A stretch of DNA of 17,351 nt from Baffinella frigidus (GCA_026770585.1 MU646594.1:383638-400988); one strand, 5' to 3'; positions 1-7,702 are shown, counted from the first letter of the stretch. Notes: generated from the letters alone by a model not told the origin. A program made the numbers and translations.

Positions 1-350
1 TATCCCTTTCTGCCCCCCCACCCACCCCCACCCCGCTATTTCTCCCTCTCTATGTAAAGCGACTTCCCAACCCTAAACCCTGTCGGGCAGGTCCATCCCC
101 GACTCTCTCTCTCTATCTCTCGTTCTCTCGTTCTCTCTCGCTCTTTCTCTCTCTCTCTATCTATCTCTATCTCTCTCTCTCGCTTTCTCTCTTTCTCTTC
201 CTTTCTCTGTAAAGCGACTCTTTCGGAGGTCCCTCCTCAATCCTGGCCCCGCAACCCTCTCTCGCTTCCCCCCTTTCTCCCTCTCTCTGTAAAGCGACTC
301 TTTGAGATCCCTCCCCATCCTCCTTGGGAAAGAGTTAGGCCCTGGGATAA
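1..350. repeat. CT-rich microsatellite with a repeated 'tgtaaagcgact' motif
   Basis: Pyrimidine-rich low-complexity DNA made mostly of (CT)n and CTTT runs. The 12-mer tgtaaagcgact occurs at 208-219 and 288-299, both followed by a similar tail (ctttcggaggtccctcc and ctttgagatccctcc); a third copy at 53-64 has an unrelated tail. It is therefore an imperfect satellite with a unit of about 80 bp. Open frames here are composition artefacts. Confidence 0.8.
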
Positions 351-930
351 CTTTCCAAAGACACCAAGTCGAATCTTGGTACACACTTTAAAACCCCGCG
401 ATCCTACAATACGGCAAACGCAATTTTAGAAGTCACAGTTATCAGGTTTGTCCCAGAAATTACTTGGGAAAGGGGTCCAGGTCTCAACCCTTTTCTAAGG
501 AACACCTAACCCCTAAACCCTGAACCCTAAACCCTGAAGGCGCGCCGGCCGAAACTAATCTCGGAACATCACAGAATCTGTTAATAAGTGCACTCATCTC
601 ACCCTGGGTTTTATGCCTAAAATAGCATATCCACCGTTATCTTAAGCATTGGAAGCCTTAAGATTCACAACAGATTCGGTTATGCTCCGAAACGAAAGTG
701 GGGCTCCCACCCGAGAATGCTGGAGGACCCTATTCTCATGTGGGGTTGTGAATATGTGCACCAGGATAACGTAACCAACCTCGTGACTGTGCTAATTTTG
801 CAGAGTTACGTGACCAACCTCACGAAAGTTACTACACAAATGCCCACTTGTAAAAGCAAACGGTTTTAAATAGGCCCCTCTCGCGTTCTCGTCCGCGGCG
901 TTGATCCGCAGCACGCGGTTTCTCGCCGGG
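351..930. other. Intergenic or intron DNA, no gene recognised
   Basis: Contains a short telomere-like stretch at 507-538 (CCCTAAACCCTGAACCCTAA-type). A small direct repeat, acgtaaccaacctcgtga at about 769 and acgtgaccaacctcacga at about 806, is also present. I see no exon of SEC11 or any other family here. Confidence 0.5.
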
Positions 931-1086
931 GGGAGAGACAGAGAGACAGAGAGACAGAGAGACAGAGAGAGACAGAGAGACAGAGGGACAGAGAGACAGA
1001 GACAGAGAGAGACAGAGAGACAGAGAGACAGAGAGAGACAGAGAGAGACAGAGAGAGACAGAGAGAGACAGAGAGAGACAGAGAGA
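931..1086. repeat. (GACAGA)n microsatellite
   Basis: About 155 bp of GAGACAGA/GAGAGACA units, purine-rich on the plus strand. It generates long Arg/Glu/Asp or Ser/Leu open frames on both strands that are artefacts. Confidence 0.95.
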
Positions 1087-1135
1087 AGCACTGTCACCTC
1101 GGGCCTGTGTCAGCGCGGGCTGAGGTTTGTTCGAT

Positions 1136-1269
1136 GCCACCCTGGAGGCAACCCAGGGGCAAATCTGAAGTTAACCTCCCACAGGTGCACTCGGATTCCG
1201 AGTGCATTTGTATAGGAGTTGACTTAAGAAATCATCGATTTGCCCGTATGTCGCCTCCAGGGTGGTGGC
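1136..1269. mobile_element. Palindromic MITE-like hairpin element
   Basis: Long imperfect hairpin. GCCACCCTGGAGGC (1136-1149) pairs with GCCTCCAGGGTGG (from 1253). GGGCAAATC pairs with GATTTGCCC. The centre TGCACTCGGA/TCCGAGTGCA (1186-1206) is a perfect palindrome. No coding capacity. Inferred non-autonomous element; no second copy is seen in the window. Confidence 0.6.
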
Positions 1270-1282
1270 TGCGTAGAAATAG

Positions 1283-1404
1283 GCTCGCCATAAAACACAT
1301 GTAGAGCAGAAGCTCCAGTACCAAAGGGCAAAAACGCCAGACATGTTTGCCCCTAACTCAAATGCTTTCCTGCCGAGTCCAGTTTTGTTCCAGCAGAGCT
1401 AGGG
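1283..1404. mobile_element. Degenerate copy of hairpin family D
   Basis: Resembles 2754-2870: shared pieces are the GGCTCGCCATAAAACACAT and GCAGAGCTAG ends and the internal AGCAGAAGCTCCAGTAC. Heavily diverged. Confidence 0.45.
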
Positions 1405-1440
1405 TTTGAAATACACGCTGAACCCCAAACCCTGGGGCAG

Positions 1441-1476
1441 ATTGTGGTATTCAAGATCGAGGGGCGCGGCATCCCG
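1441..1476 (+). pseudogene. SEC11: SEC11 exon echo: 5' part of exon 2 with its acceptor (copy 1)
   Basis: Follows CCCTGGGGCAG, exactly as the true exon at 2433 does. About 35 nt match the start of that exon with three differences, encoding [12 protein letters not shown], where the true exon reads [12 protein letters not shown]. Similarity stops abruptly at the proline codon, before the catalytic histidine. The upstream match (about 15 nt of telomere-like DNA plus CAG) shows that the splice acceptor was copied too. Confidence 0.8.
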
Positions 1477-1528
1477 GTTCGCAGATCTGGCCATTTACTT
1501 TCGTGGTACTAATTAAGAGTCGCTCGGT

Positions 1529-1665
1529 CACTTAGCAGCGGCCGAGTTCCTTTCCCCCCCGGAAATCTGGGGGAAATGCGGTTAGAATTCAATGCAAATG
1601 GATAAGATTCTAGTACAAATAGTTCAGAAAGACTGTATCCGTGAAGCCCCGGTGGCTGCAAAGTT
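1529..1665 (-). mobile_element. Hairpin/MITE family F, copy 1
   Basis: Reverse-orientation copy of the element at 9658-9795. It starts CACTTAGCAGC, ends GGCTGCAAAGTTG, and shares the CCCCCCGGAAATCTGGGGG block and the ACTGTATCCGTGAAGCC block. Ends of the form CACTTAGCAGC...GCTGCTAAGTG define the family. Confidence 0.75.
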
Positions 1666-1723
1666 GACGCATAAAAAATCCAATAATCAACTTCAGAATG
1701 TTCCCCGTAGTGTTCCGAGTGGT

Positions 1724-1897
1724 ACCACGCAAGAGTGTAGGGCAGAGTGACCCACAGGAGAAATAGTAGAATTCTACTATTTCTTAAGTTCATAAGTGGA
1801 CATTCTTCCCACAGAAAAATCGAAAATTCGGAAAGTTGTTACACATTCCGTGTGAACTGGCTTGTTTTCCCAGGTCAGCCCTACACTCTTGCGTGGT
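1724..1897. repeat. Inverted repeat with internal perfect palindrome
   Basis: ACCACGCAAGAGTGTAGGGC (1724-1743) is repeated as an exact reverse complement at 1878-1897. Between them lies a perfect 24-bp palindrome at 1760-1783 centred on GAATTC. Probably an old hairpin element. Confidence 0.7.
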
Positions 1898-1967
1898 AAG
1901 AGTCGCTCGGTACAAAGACGTCTGATGCACCGACATTTCAACCGGGGTTTCGGTCGAGATGCCCTTC

Positions 1968-2060
1968 GAAGCCTAAACCCTAAACCCGGAGCCTAAATCC
2001 TAACCCCAAACCCGAAGCCTAAAACCTAGCCTGAACCCGAAGCCTAAACCCCAAACCCTG
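1968..2060. repeat. Degenerate telomere-like (CCCTAAA)n array
   Basis: Repeated CCTAAACCCTAAACCC with variants such as CCGAAGCCTAAACC. It directly precedes the SEC11 exon echo at 2067. Confidence 0.85.
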
Positions 2061-2066
2061 AGCCAG

Positions 2067-2087
2067 ATCGTGGTGTGAAAGATTGAG
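2067..2087 (+). pseudogene. SEC11: SEC11 exon echo: 5' end of exon 2 (copy 2), with stop
   Basis: After CAG at 2064-2066 the sequence reads I-V-V-stop-K-I-E, the first seven codons of exon 2 with TGA replacing the phenylalanine codon. Family C element begins four bases later. Confidence 0.65.
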
Positions 2088-2090
2088 TTG

Positions 2091-2242
2091 GATCTCATCT
2101 TGAAAGATAACTGATTCAGTTCCCTAATTAGCGTTTTCATTTGATTAGGAGGCCTGATTAAATTCACTATGCCCTAACTAATTTCTCCTATTCAACCTCC
2201 CATTGAAAAGGAACTGATTCAGTTATCTTCCGAGATGAGATC
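2091..2242. mobile_element. Hairpin/MITE family C, copy 1
   Basis: About 150 bp, AT-richer than its surroundings. Terminal inverted repeats begin GATCTCATCTTGAAAGATAA and end in the complementary ATCTTCCGAGATGAGATC. The arms also share AACTGATTCAGTTCC/GGAACTGATTCAGTT. A second copy lies at 10429-10576, which supports a mobile family. Confidence 0.85.
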
Positions 2243-2276
2243 CGTGGCGTTGATCCGGAGCATGCGGTTTGCCGTA

Positions 2277-2430
2277 AACGCTCAACACCAAACCCTGAGC
2301 AACCTCTCAACCCTCAACCCTGGGCAAACGCTAAATATCAAACCCCGACGCAGATTGTGGTGTTTAAGATCCTAAACCCGAAGCCTAAACCCTAGCGTAA
2401 ACCCAAAGCCTAAACCCTAAACCCTGGGGC
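2277..2430. repeat. Degenerate telomere-like array flanking SEC11 echoes
   Basis: CCCTAAA/CCCTGAA/CCTCAACCC units up to the acceptor of exon 2. The array is interrupted at 2351-2371 by an exon-2 echo. Confidence 0.8.
2354..2371 (+). pseudogene. SEC11: SEC11 exon echo: first six codons of exon 2 (copy 3)
   Basis: GCAG at 2350-2353 is followed by IVVFKI (18 nt), then telomere-like repeats resume at once. Very short, but the acceptor context and its position 79 bp before the true exon match copies 1 and 2. Confidence 0.65.
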
Positions 2431-2432
2431 AG

Positions 2433-3586
2433 ATTGTGGTATTCAAAATCGAGGGGCGTGACATCCCGATCGTGCATCGGGTGACCAAGGTGCACGAGAA
2501 GTATCACCCCGCCCCCCCCCCAACCCTGAACACCACACCCTACACCCTACACCCTACACCCTACACCCTACACCCTGAACACCCTCAACCCTAAACCCTA
2601 CACCCCAAACCCTAAATCCTAAACCCTGAACCCTGCACCTTACACCCTAGACAGTCTAGCGCTGTCTTCCTGTCCGTCCGTTTCTGCCTGCCTGTCTGCC
2701 GCAGGACCGTTCTGGTCGTGTGGTCTAGTAAACAGTATCTCTGCAGCCACACACTAGCTCTGCCTGAGTAAAACTGGGCTCGCCGTTAAACACATTCAGA
2801 GCAGAAACTCCACTACATAAGATCGACTGATGCTTTTATGGCGAGCCCAGTTTCACTTAGGCAGAGCTAGACACAGTGGGCTTCGCAGGAAATTTCGACG
2901 GACACCCTAGTCGAAATGTCGGTGAATAAGATGTCTTTGTACCGAGCAGTCCTTGACAAGTGCCACGAAAATAAATGGACCGATCCGGGAAGCCCACGGT
3001 GTAGGCAAACCCTAAACCCTAACCCCCAACCCCAAACCCCCGGCAGGCACGACGGCACAGTCGACGTGCTGACCAAGGGGGACAACAACGACGTCGATGA
3101 TCGCGGTCCTTGCCCCTGACTACTAAACCCGAAACCCGAAACCCTGAACCCTAACCCCTAAATCCTAAACTCGAAACCCTAAAACCTAAACTCCTAAACC
3201 TTGAATCCTAAACCCTAAACCCAGGGTTTCGGGTTTAGGATTTAACCTAGGGTTTAGGGTTTAGGATTTAGGGTTTAAGGGGGACAATAACGACGTTGAC
3301 GACCGCGATCCTAACCCCTCAACCCTAAACCCTAAACCCTGAACTCAAAAAAAAACCGAAACCCTAAAACCTAAACCCCTAAACCCTAAATCCTAAACCC
3401 TAAACCCAGGGTTTAGGGTTCAGGATTCAACCTAGGGTTTAGGGTTTAGGATCCTGTACCCTAAACCCTGGGTTTAGGGTTTAGGATTTAGGGTTTAAGG
3501 GGGACAACGACGACGTCGACGACCGCGGTCCTAACCCCTCAACCCTAAACCCTAAACCCTGAACCCCAGAGCATAACCCCTTAACC

Positions 3587-3646
<60 letters not shown>

Positions 3647-3702
3647 ACTCTAAACCCTGAACCCTAAACCCTAACCTATAAACCCCTGAACCCCTAAACC
3701 CC

Positions 3703-3748
<46 letters not shown>

Positions 3749-4267
3749 ACCCCAAGCCCCAAACCCCAAACCCCAAACCCCAAATCCTCACCCTTCACCA
3801 CAAACCCTAAACCCCAAACACTAAACACTAAACACTAAACACTCAGCGCAGGCCTCTACGCACCGGACCAGCGCTGGCTCAACAAGAAGCACATCATCGG
3901 CCGGGCCGTGGGGTGCGAAACCCTCCACCCTTCACCTTCTTCATCATCGTTCTTCTTTAATAACCTCTTATCCTAAGACCGTCCTAGGGTAGCAAGAAGC
4001 ACATCATCGGCCGGGCCGTGGGGTGCGTGCCGCCCTCCCAGCCTCTCACCCACGCCCCCCACCAAAGCGGCGTGGCCTCTCTCGGCGCCCCTGCGAGGGG
4101 GGCAGGGGTTAGAGATGCCAGCCGTGTGAGGTGCGAAGGGGCAGGGCTGATGAGTAAGGGGTAAGGGGTGCGAGGTGTGAGCCAAGAGCAGCGTTACCAC
4201 CATCCCCTGCCAGGTGCTCAGACACAGCCTCGGTGGCGTCGGGCCGTGTTTTTATTGGCCAAGGCCC

Positions 4268-4362
<95 letters not shown>

Positions 4363-4955
4363 CCGGCAGATACCTCCCGTATGTGGGCATGGTCACGTTG
4401 CCAGCGTGCGAGAGAGACTTTTGTTTTATCACTACCAACACGTCCGCCATGCACGCATCCCCACCCAGGCTGTGTCGGAGCTGGACCTACAGGGGTACCT
4501 CGCTCACAAGAAACCGCCCCCCCTAGGACCCTACAGTAGCCCTACGCCTAGGGTCCTATGGTGTTCCTAGGGGGGGGGGCGGTTTCTTGTGAGCGAGGTA
4601 ACCCTGTAGGCATAATGACGCTGCAAGCGTGCGGTGGCAGAACGTTTTGTTATTAACCAACCCCCCCCCCCCCTTCCGCAGATACCTGCCGTACGTGGGC
4701 ATGGTGATACTGAGAGCGTTCGGTGGCACAGCGTGTTGGTATTAATCAAACCCCCTCTGTGAGCCTCGGTCGGACAGGTGACGAGCCTCGCCTGCCCGGC
4801 CTCTCTCCTCCCAAGCGGGGTCTCACCCTCTCTCTCTCTTTTGCAGATACCTGCCGTACGTGGGCATGGTGACGATCATCATGAACGACTACCCCTACCT
4901 CAAGTACGCGCTCATCGGCCTCCTCGGAATCTTCGTCCTCACCTCCCGAGAATAG
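2433..4955 (+). CDS. SEC11: Signal peptidase complex catalytic subunit SEC11, last four exons (5' end missing)
   Basis: Catalytic serine protease of the ER signal peptidase complex, which removes signal peptides from secretory proteins. Exons inferred from phase and homology: 2433-2500, 3047-3105, 3852-3912, 4847-4955 (stop TAG 4953-4955). All three joins keep phase: GAGAA+G, CGCG+GC and GTGGG+A. Exon 2433 encodes [20 protein letters not shown] and contains the family's catalytic His (IVHRV). Exon 3047 encodes [14 protein letters not shown], carrying the conserved Asp motif. Exon 3852 reads [20 protein letters not shown]. The last exon has [16 protein letters not shown] followed by a hydrophobic C-terminal segment ending FVLTSRE, as in SEC11 of fungi and animals. 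The N-terminal membrane anchor and the SGSMEP serine motif are not in the window, so the gene probably starts to the left. Family identity is very secure. Exon borders are inferred, and the donor GTCCTT at 3106 is weak. Confidence 0.9.
2519..2650. repeat. Telomere-like (CCCTACA)n/(CCCTAAA)n array in SEC11 intron
   Basis: At least five regular CCCTACA units from about 2535, then CCCTAAA/CCCTGAA variants. Located just inside the intron that follows exon 2433-2500. Confidence 0.9.
2754..2870. mobile_element. Hairpin/MITE family D
   Basis: CTAGCTCTGCCTGAGTAAAA (from 2754) pairs with TTTCACTTAGGCAGAGCTAG (to 2870), and CTGGGCTCGCC pairs with GGCGAGCCCAG. About 117 bp. Degenerate relatives lie at 1283-1404 and 10801-10927. 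Confidence 0.8.
2872..3003. repeat. Inverted-repeat segment, possible element
   Basis: The ends CAGTGGGCTTC and GAAGCCCACGGTG are roughly complementary. The middle (GAAATGTCGGTG...GATGTCTTTGTACCGAGC) is an inverted relative of 1898-1945. No coding evidence. Confidence 0.45.
3121..3276. repeat. Telomere-like arrays in both orientations
   Basis: CCCTAAA units give way near 3222 to GGGTTTAGGG units, so the two halves can fold back on each other. The array ends directly against the exon-3 echo at 3277. Confidence 0.85.
3277..3307 (+). pseudogene. SEC11: SEC11 exon echo: 3' end of exon 3 (copy 1), donor lost
   Basis: Encodes [10 protein letters not shown] like the end of exon 3047-3105. The exon's last base is followed by AT instead of GT, so the donor is mutated (CGCGATCC). 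Flanked on both sides by telomere-like repeats. Confidence 0.85.
3303..3496. repeat. Telomere-like arrays in both orientations, second block
   Basis: Same layout as 3121-3276: CCCTAAA units, then two inverted TTTAGGG stretches (about 3408-3440 and 3467-3496) giving fold-back potential. The block plus the following exon fragment appears to be a direct duplication of the previous block. Confidence 0.85.
3497..3527 (+). pseudogene. SEC11: SEC11 exon echo: 3' end of exon 3 (copy 2), donor kept
   Basis: Encodes [10 protein letters not shown] followed by G|GTCCTA, the same donor context as the true exon end at 3105 (G|GTCCTT). One Asn-to-Asp change. Embedded in telomere-like repeats. Confidence 0.85.
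3528..3846. repeat. Long telomere-like array (CCCTCAA, CCCTAAA, CCCCAAA, CACTAAA units)
   Basis: About 320 bp of heptameric units whose variant changes block by block, suggesting local amplification of each variant. Lies in the SEC11 intron and ends a few bases before the acceptor of exon 3852. Confidence 0.9.
3993..4027 (+). pseudogene. SEC11: SEC11 exon echo: 3' half of exon 4 with its donor
   Basis: 35 nt identical to 3883-3917, covering [10 protein letters not shown] and the donor GTGCG. Lies 110 bp downstream of the true copy. Identity suggests a recent event. The donor here (GTGCGT) is a better match to consensus than the true one (GTGCGA). Confidence 0.9.
4028..4263. other. Intron DNA with no recognised feature
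   Basis: GC-rich, non-repetitive intron sequence between the exon-4 echo and the CT microsatellite. Short open frames are present without recognisable domains. Confidence 0.4.
4264..4362. repeat. (CT)n microsatellite acting as a polypyrimidine tract
   Basis: About 100 bp of CT with a few TTT interruptions, directly upstream of CCCGGCAG and the exon-5 echo at 4370. Confidence 0.95.
4370..4397 (+). pseudogene. SEC11: SEC11 exon echo: 5' part of exon 5 (copy 1) with acceptor
   Basis: After GGCAG it encodes YLPYVGMVT in the same phase as exon 4847. It then diverges into an intron-like tail that contains AGCGTGCG and TTTGTTTTATCA, repeated after the other two copies. Splicing into it would replace the C-terminal membrane segment with an unrelated tail. 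Confidence 0.85.
4488..4608. mobile_element. Hairpin/MITE family A, copy 1
   Basis: 121-bp fold-back with ends TACAGGGGTACCTCGCTCAC and GAGCGAGGTAACCCTGTA, a C-run/G-run pair and a core CCTAGGACCCTACAGTAG...CCTAGGGTCCTATGG. Flanking TA on both sides suggests a TA target. It interrupts an exon-5 echo: GGCATAATGACG resumes at 4609 (compare GGCATGGTGACG). Confidence 0.9.
4609..4660 (+). pseudogene. SEC11: SEC11 exon-5 echo remnant and its copied tail (copy 2)
   Basis: GGCATAATGACG resembles GGCATGGTGACG of exon 5. The sequence continues with CTGCAAGCGTGCGGTGGCAG and TTTTGTTATTAACCAA, matching the tails after the copies at 4370 and 4682. Its upstream half was displaced or lost when family A element 1 inserted. 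Confidence 0.65.
4682..4707 (+). pseudogene. SEC11: SEC11 exon echo: 5' part of exon 5 (copy 3) with acceptor
   Basis: TTCCGCAG followed by codons for YLPYVGMV, identical to the true exon for 26 nt, then a divergent tail with an early stop. A C-run precedes it. Confidence 0.85.
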
Positions 4956-4980
4956 CGATCGTGTCTTCGCAGGTAGGCCC

Positions 4981-5101
4981 CACAGGGGTACCTCGATTAC
5001 AAGAAAACGCCTCCCCGTAGGACCCTACAGTAGGCCTATGCCTAGGGCCCTATGGTCGTCCTAGGAGGGTGACGTTTTCTTGTAGTCGAGGTACCCCTGT
5101 A
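4981..5101. mobile_element. Hairpin/MITE family A, copy 2
   Basis: Ends ACAGGGGTACCTCGATTACA and TGTAGTCGAGGTACCCCTGT. The arm differences (CGATTACA/TGTAGTCG) are largely compensatory, so pairing is retained. Lies 26 bp after the SEC11 stop. Confidence 0.9.
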
Positions 5102-5204
5102 GCTGCATGTAAGCAAGGCCTCCTCCGGAAGGAATGTATGGCGGCCGTGTTGGTTGCGACCCGAGTAAACGCATTTTACTCTCAATGCAGGGGTACCTCG
5201 CGTG

Positions 5205-5229
5205 TACCTCGCCTCCCGCGAATAGCGAG
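5205..5229 (+). pseudogene. SEC11: SEC11 exon echo: tail of last exon (copy 1)
   Basis: TACCTCGCCTCCCGCGAATAGCGA resembles the end of exon 5 (CTCACCTCCCGAGAATAGCGA), including the stop codon and following bases. A fragment of a family A end (GCAGGGGTACCTCG, 5188-5201) is adjacent. Confidence 0.6.
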
Positions 5230-5251
5230 ATAGAGAGAGCCGCTTTACATG

Positions 5252-5372
5252 TACAGGGGTACCTCGCTCATAAGAAACCGACCCCCCCTAGGATCCTACA
5301 GTAGGACCATGCCTATGGCCCTACGGCGGTCCTAGGGGGGGGGCGGTTTCTTATGAGCGAGGTACCCCTGTA
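5252..5372. mobile_element. Hairpin/MITE family A, copy 3
   Basis: 121 bp, with terminal arms TACAGGGGTACCTCGCTCAT / ATGAGCGAGGTACCCCTGTA fully complementary. Well preserved, so probably recent. Confidence 0.93.
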
Positions 5373-5440
5373 GTGAGGAAGTGCAGCTGAGCGGGACTAC
5401 GAACAGAGATTTCCCCGCGGTTAGGCCCCAGCTCAATAAG

Positions 5441-5476
5441 GCCTCCTCACCATCTTCGTCCACACCTCCCGCGAAT
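5441..5476 (+). pseudogene. SEC11: SEC11 exon echo: last 12 codons (copy 2), cut at the stop by a MITE
   Basis: About 32 of 37 positions match 4918-4954 ([12 protein letters not shown] region). The copy ends GCGAATA, and family A copy 4 begins at that TA, which corresponds to the TA of the SEC11 stop codon TAG. Confidence 0.75.
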
Positions 5477-5597
5477 ACAGGGGTACCTCGCTCATAAGAA
5501 ACTGCCCCCCCCCTAGGACCCTACAGTAGGGCTATGCCTAGGGCCCTATGGTGGTCCTAGGGGGGAGGCGTTTTCTTATGAGCGAGGTACCCCTGTA
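5476..5597. mobile_element. Hairpin/MITE family A, copy 4
   Basis: 122 bp with intact TACAGGGGTACCTCGCTCAT ends. It sits at the TA of a copied SEC11 stop codon, supporting TA as target. Confidence 0.93.
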
Positions 5598-5745
5598 GTG
5601 CTTGCTCCGCGGTGCGAGCTATTCCGTTGGCGATTCGTTAAGTCGGAAGCGGACACGTGTCGCGGTGACTTTACAAAGGCTTTTAATGTCGTACAACGTT
5701 TTAAACGCACGTTTCGAGTCTCGTGGCGCGAATGGATTTTCCAAG
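5598..5745. other. Unassigned spacer
   Basis: Non-repetitive 148 bp between two family A elements. Nothing recognised. Confidence 0.4.
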
Positions 5746-5867
5746 TACAGGGGTGCCTCGCTCACAAGAAACCGCCTCCTCCTAGAACCCTACAGTACAT
5801 GTAGGCCTCTATGGTGGTCCCTACGGGTGGGGGCGCTTTCTTATGAGCGAGGTGCCATGCCCCTGTA
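5746..5867. mobile_element. Hairpin/MITE family A, copy 5
   Basis: Ends TACAGGGGTGCCTCGCTCAC and GAGCGAGGTGCCATGCCCCTGTA. The right end carries a small insertion and the core is altered. Confidence 0.85.
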
Positions 5868-6151
5868 CGCACTCTTCGCGCCCCCCGGAGGGGGGCGGAC
5901 GGAGTCATCGTCCAGACGGAAGATGAATCCCGCGTGTGAGCTGGGCACTTTCTGAGAAGGCGCTGCCAATACTAATAAAGAGAGCAATGGCTCCAACGTC
6001 ATCCCGAGGCGGGCTCGTCCTATCCTCGGTCCTCACACTTTCCGGTCGATACACCCGTGCCACCGCATCGTCCCTAGGTGTGAGAGACGGCGTGTGCACA
6101 GTGCAGGGGTTGCTCGCGAACAAGAACACGCGCCGCTAGCACCGTATCGGC
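5868..6151. other. Spacer with a short direct repeat flanking a MITE
   Basis: CACCGCATCGTCC followed by GTGTGAGAGA and TGTGCAC appears at 6061-6100 and again at 6271-6309, bracketing family A copy 6. No coding evidence. Confidence 0.5.
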
Positions 6152-6269
6152 TACAGGAGTACCTCGCTCATAAGAAACCTCCCCCCCCGTGGGACCACCG
6201 TAGGGCCCTAGACATAGTCCTACATGTACTGTAGGGTCCTAGGAGGAGGCGTTTTCTTACCTGTATGAG
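6152..6269. mobile_element. Hairpin/MITE family A, copy 6 (degenerate)
   Basis: Left end TACAGGAGTACCTCGCTCAT is good. The right end is rearranged (GTTTTCTTACCTGTATGAGC). Confidence 0.8.
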
Positions 6270-6413
6270 CCACCGCATCGTCCTGAGTGTGAGAGAGGGC
6301 ATGTGCACTCCGCACGTTCCTCACCCCCGGCGGTTTTCAGACGATGTACACTTTCGAACGGCAATGTCCGAGGCTGTGTCTCAGCAGGACCTAGCGAGAC
6401 CCACACCCCTATC

Positions 6414-6517
6414 TATCCCTTAAGTGGCCGTGCCGTCAAATTTGAGGGCCAACAGGTCCTGGGCAGGTCCTAGGGCCCTACGGTAGGGCGTATGAGCCTA
6501 CTGGCCACTTAATTGAT
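6414..6517. mobile_element. Hairpin/MITE family J, copy 1
   Basis: Left end TATCCCTTAAGTGGC, right end GCCACTTAATTGAT, core GGTCCTAGGGCCCTACGGTAGG. Other copies are at 10928-11030, 14523-14630 and 17164-17269. Confidence 0.85.
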
Positions 6518-6521
6518 AATT

Positions 6522-6948
6522 TTTCGGCATCGTTAACCAACGTAGGCTGTGGCTGAGTCAGAAGCAGGACCGTGGGGGTCACTCGTGAACCAAGAATCGC
6601 ACAGCAATGGGGTCCTGCGGTAGGCCTACACTCTACCTTGGAAGAAGATAGGCTCCTTGACATGGCGTTTTTCGGCACGGCTACCCCGACACGGCATCCT
6701 TCGGGTTCACGAACTACAAGGTTCGGTTTGGCGCTTTCGCCCCCCCACCCCACCGTTGGCTCCCCGGCGCGGGGCAGCAGCTTCTGCCGAGGCAGCTGTT
6801 CGGGGGGGGGTGATGCAACAGGGTATCCGGCACAGGCAGCCGCCGGCTGTCTGATCCTAGGGGGGCCCCCGCTAGGATGATTATATGCCCAGTGGTCTAC
6901 TGCAGGTCCTATGGGGGCGCGGCTCCTGGTGAGCGAGGTAACCCTGTG
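6522..6948. other. Unassigned GC-rich segment ending in a family A right half
   Basis: No recognised gene; open frames exist in several directions without domains. At 6901-6948 GAGCGAGGTAACCCTGTGCA is the right end of a family A element whose left end is missing or displaced. Confidence 0.45.
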
Positions 6949-7023
6949 CAGTGCAGGCGGGCGGCTGTGCGCAAAGAGGAGATGGATGGGGTCGAGGCCA
7001 GCCACTACTCTCTGAGGGCGGTG

Positions 7024-7085
7024 CACCCCTAAACCATACACCCTAACCCAACACCCTGAACCCTCCACCCTAAACCCTAAACCTG
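7024..7085. repeat. Short telomere-like array
   Basis: CCCTAAACC, CCCTAACCC, CCCTGAACC and CCCTCCACC units. Confidence 0.8.
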
Positions 7086-7275
7086 TACCAGGTGGTCACA
7101 TCGGGAGGGCTGGTGTGAAGGGTGGGGAGCCGGGCGAGCGCTGAACGGAGAAAGAGTGTAATCTGACAACACCACGGCGCGGACCCACTCATGCCAGGGG
7201 CAGCCTCACGGCTTGAGCCCCCCGCAGTCACTTTGGGCCGCCAACCCCGCTCTTAGAATTAGTGGATGCTTACAG

Positions 7276-7455
7276 GAAGGAGACCGGCGCCGAGACGCAC
7301 GAGTCCTTCCCCGAAGCGTGCTCCGGGTCGACGTCGCTGCCCGTCGAGCCGGAGAAGTCGCCGTCCTCCGCCTTGTGCATGAAGGAGTCCGACGAGCCGG
7401 GATACATCCACTTCGGGAAGGTTCAAAGTTTCTGAAGAATCATGGTTGGAGAGGG
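7276..7455 (+). CDS. Candidate exon(s), frame uncertain
   Basis: An acceptor (GCTTACAG at 7275) precedes an open stretch. In one frame 48 codons run from 7277 to 7420, rich in Glu, Ser and Pro (including SLPVEPEKSPSSA and PGYIHFGK) with high G/C at third positions, before a possible donor G|GTTCAA. In another frame 7384-7546 is open (GRFKVSEESWLERVSLEELG) and contains a consensus-like donor GTAAGC at 7455. I do not recognise the product. It could be a separate small gene or an upstream exon; the next gene's ATG at 7703 has an in-frame stop at 7676, so direct read-through is excluded. Confidence 0.3.
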
Positions 7456-7599
7456 TAAGCTTAGAAGAACTCGGCGAGGCCTCCGATGCCCTGGTACCAC
7501 TGCTCTCCCTTGGCCGTGTTTGGAGACCCCGACTTGATTGATGTGTGGTTGGAGACGAGAGACAGCGACGAGAGCATGAACAGCCGCCGGACAGCCGCT

Positions 7600-7636
7600 A
7601 AAAGTCAACATGGTTGGATCCACGGTTGTTGACTTT
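7600..7636. other. Short hairpin
   Basis: AAAAGTCAAC and GTTGACTTTT form a 10-bp stem around 17 nt. The same AAAGTCAAC motif appears in the arms of the 1-kb element at 9291-10286. Confidence 0.5.
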
Positions 7637-7702
7637 TGACGCGACGGTCAGGGTGGCTCCCTTGCCCACCGCCCGTAGGCAGGTAGGGTAGGGTCAACGG
7701 TG

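Noticed and set aside
792-1215. Open frames of about 100 codons on both strands
   Set aside because: They translate the GACAGA microsatellite into simple Ser/Leu/Cys or Arg/Glu/Asp repeats.
3528-3846. Chromosome end (true telomere)
   Set aside because: Heptamers are degenerate, short and lie inside the SEC11 gene.
4168-4570. Overlapping open frames of 97-123 codons
   Set aside because: Mostly poly Ser-Leu from a CT microsatellite; the only meaningful part is the exon-5 echo within.
6478-7068. 196-codon minus-strand open frame
   Set aside because: Runs across families J and A remnants and a telomere-like array; no domain, and part of it is the translated element end.
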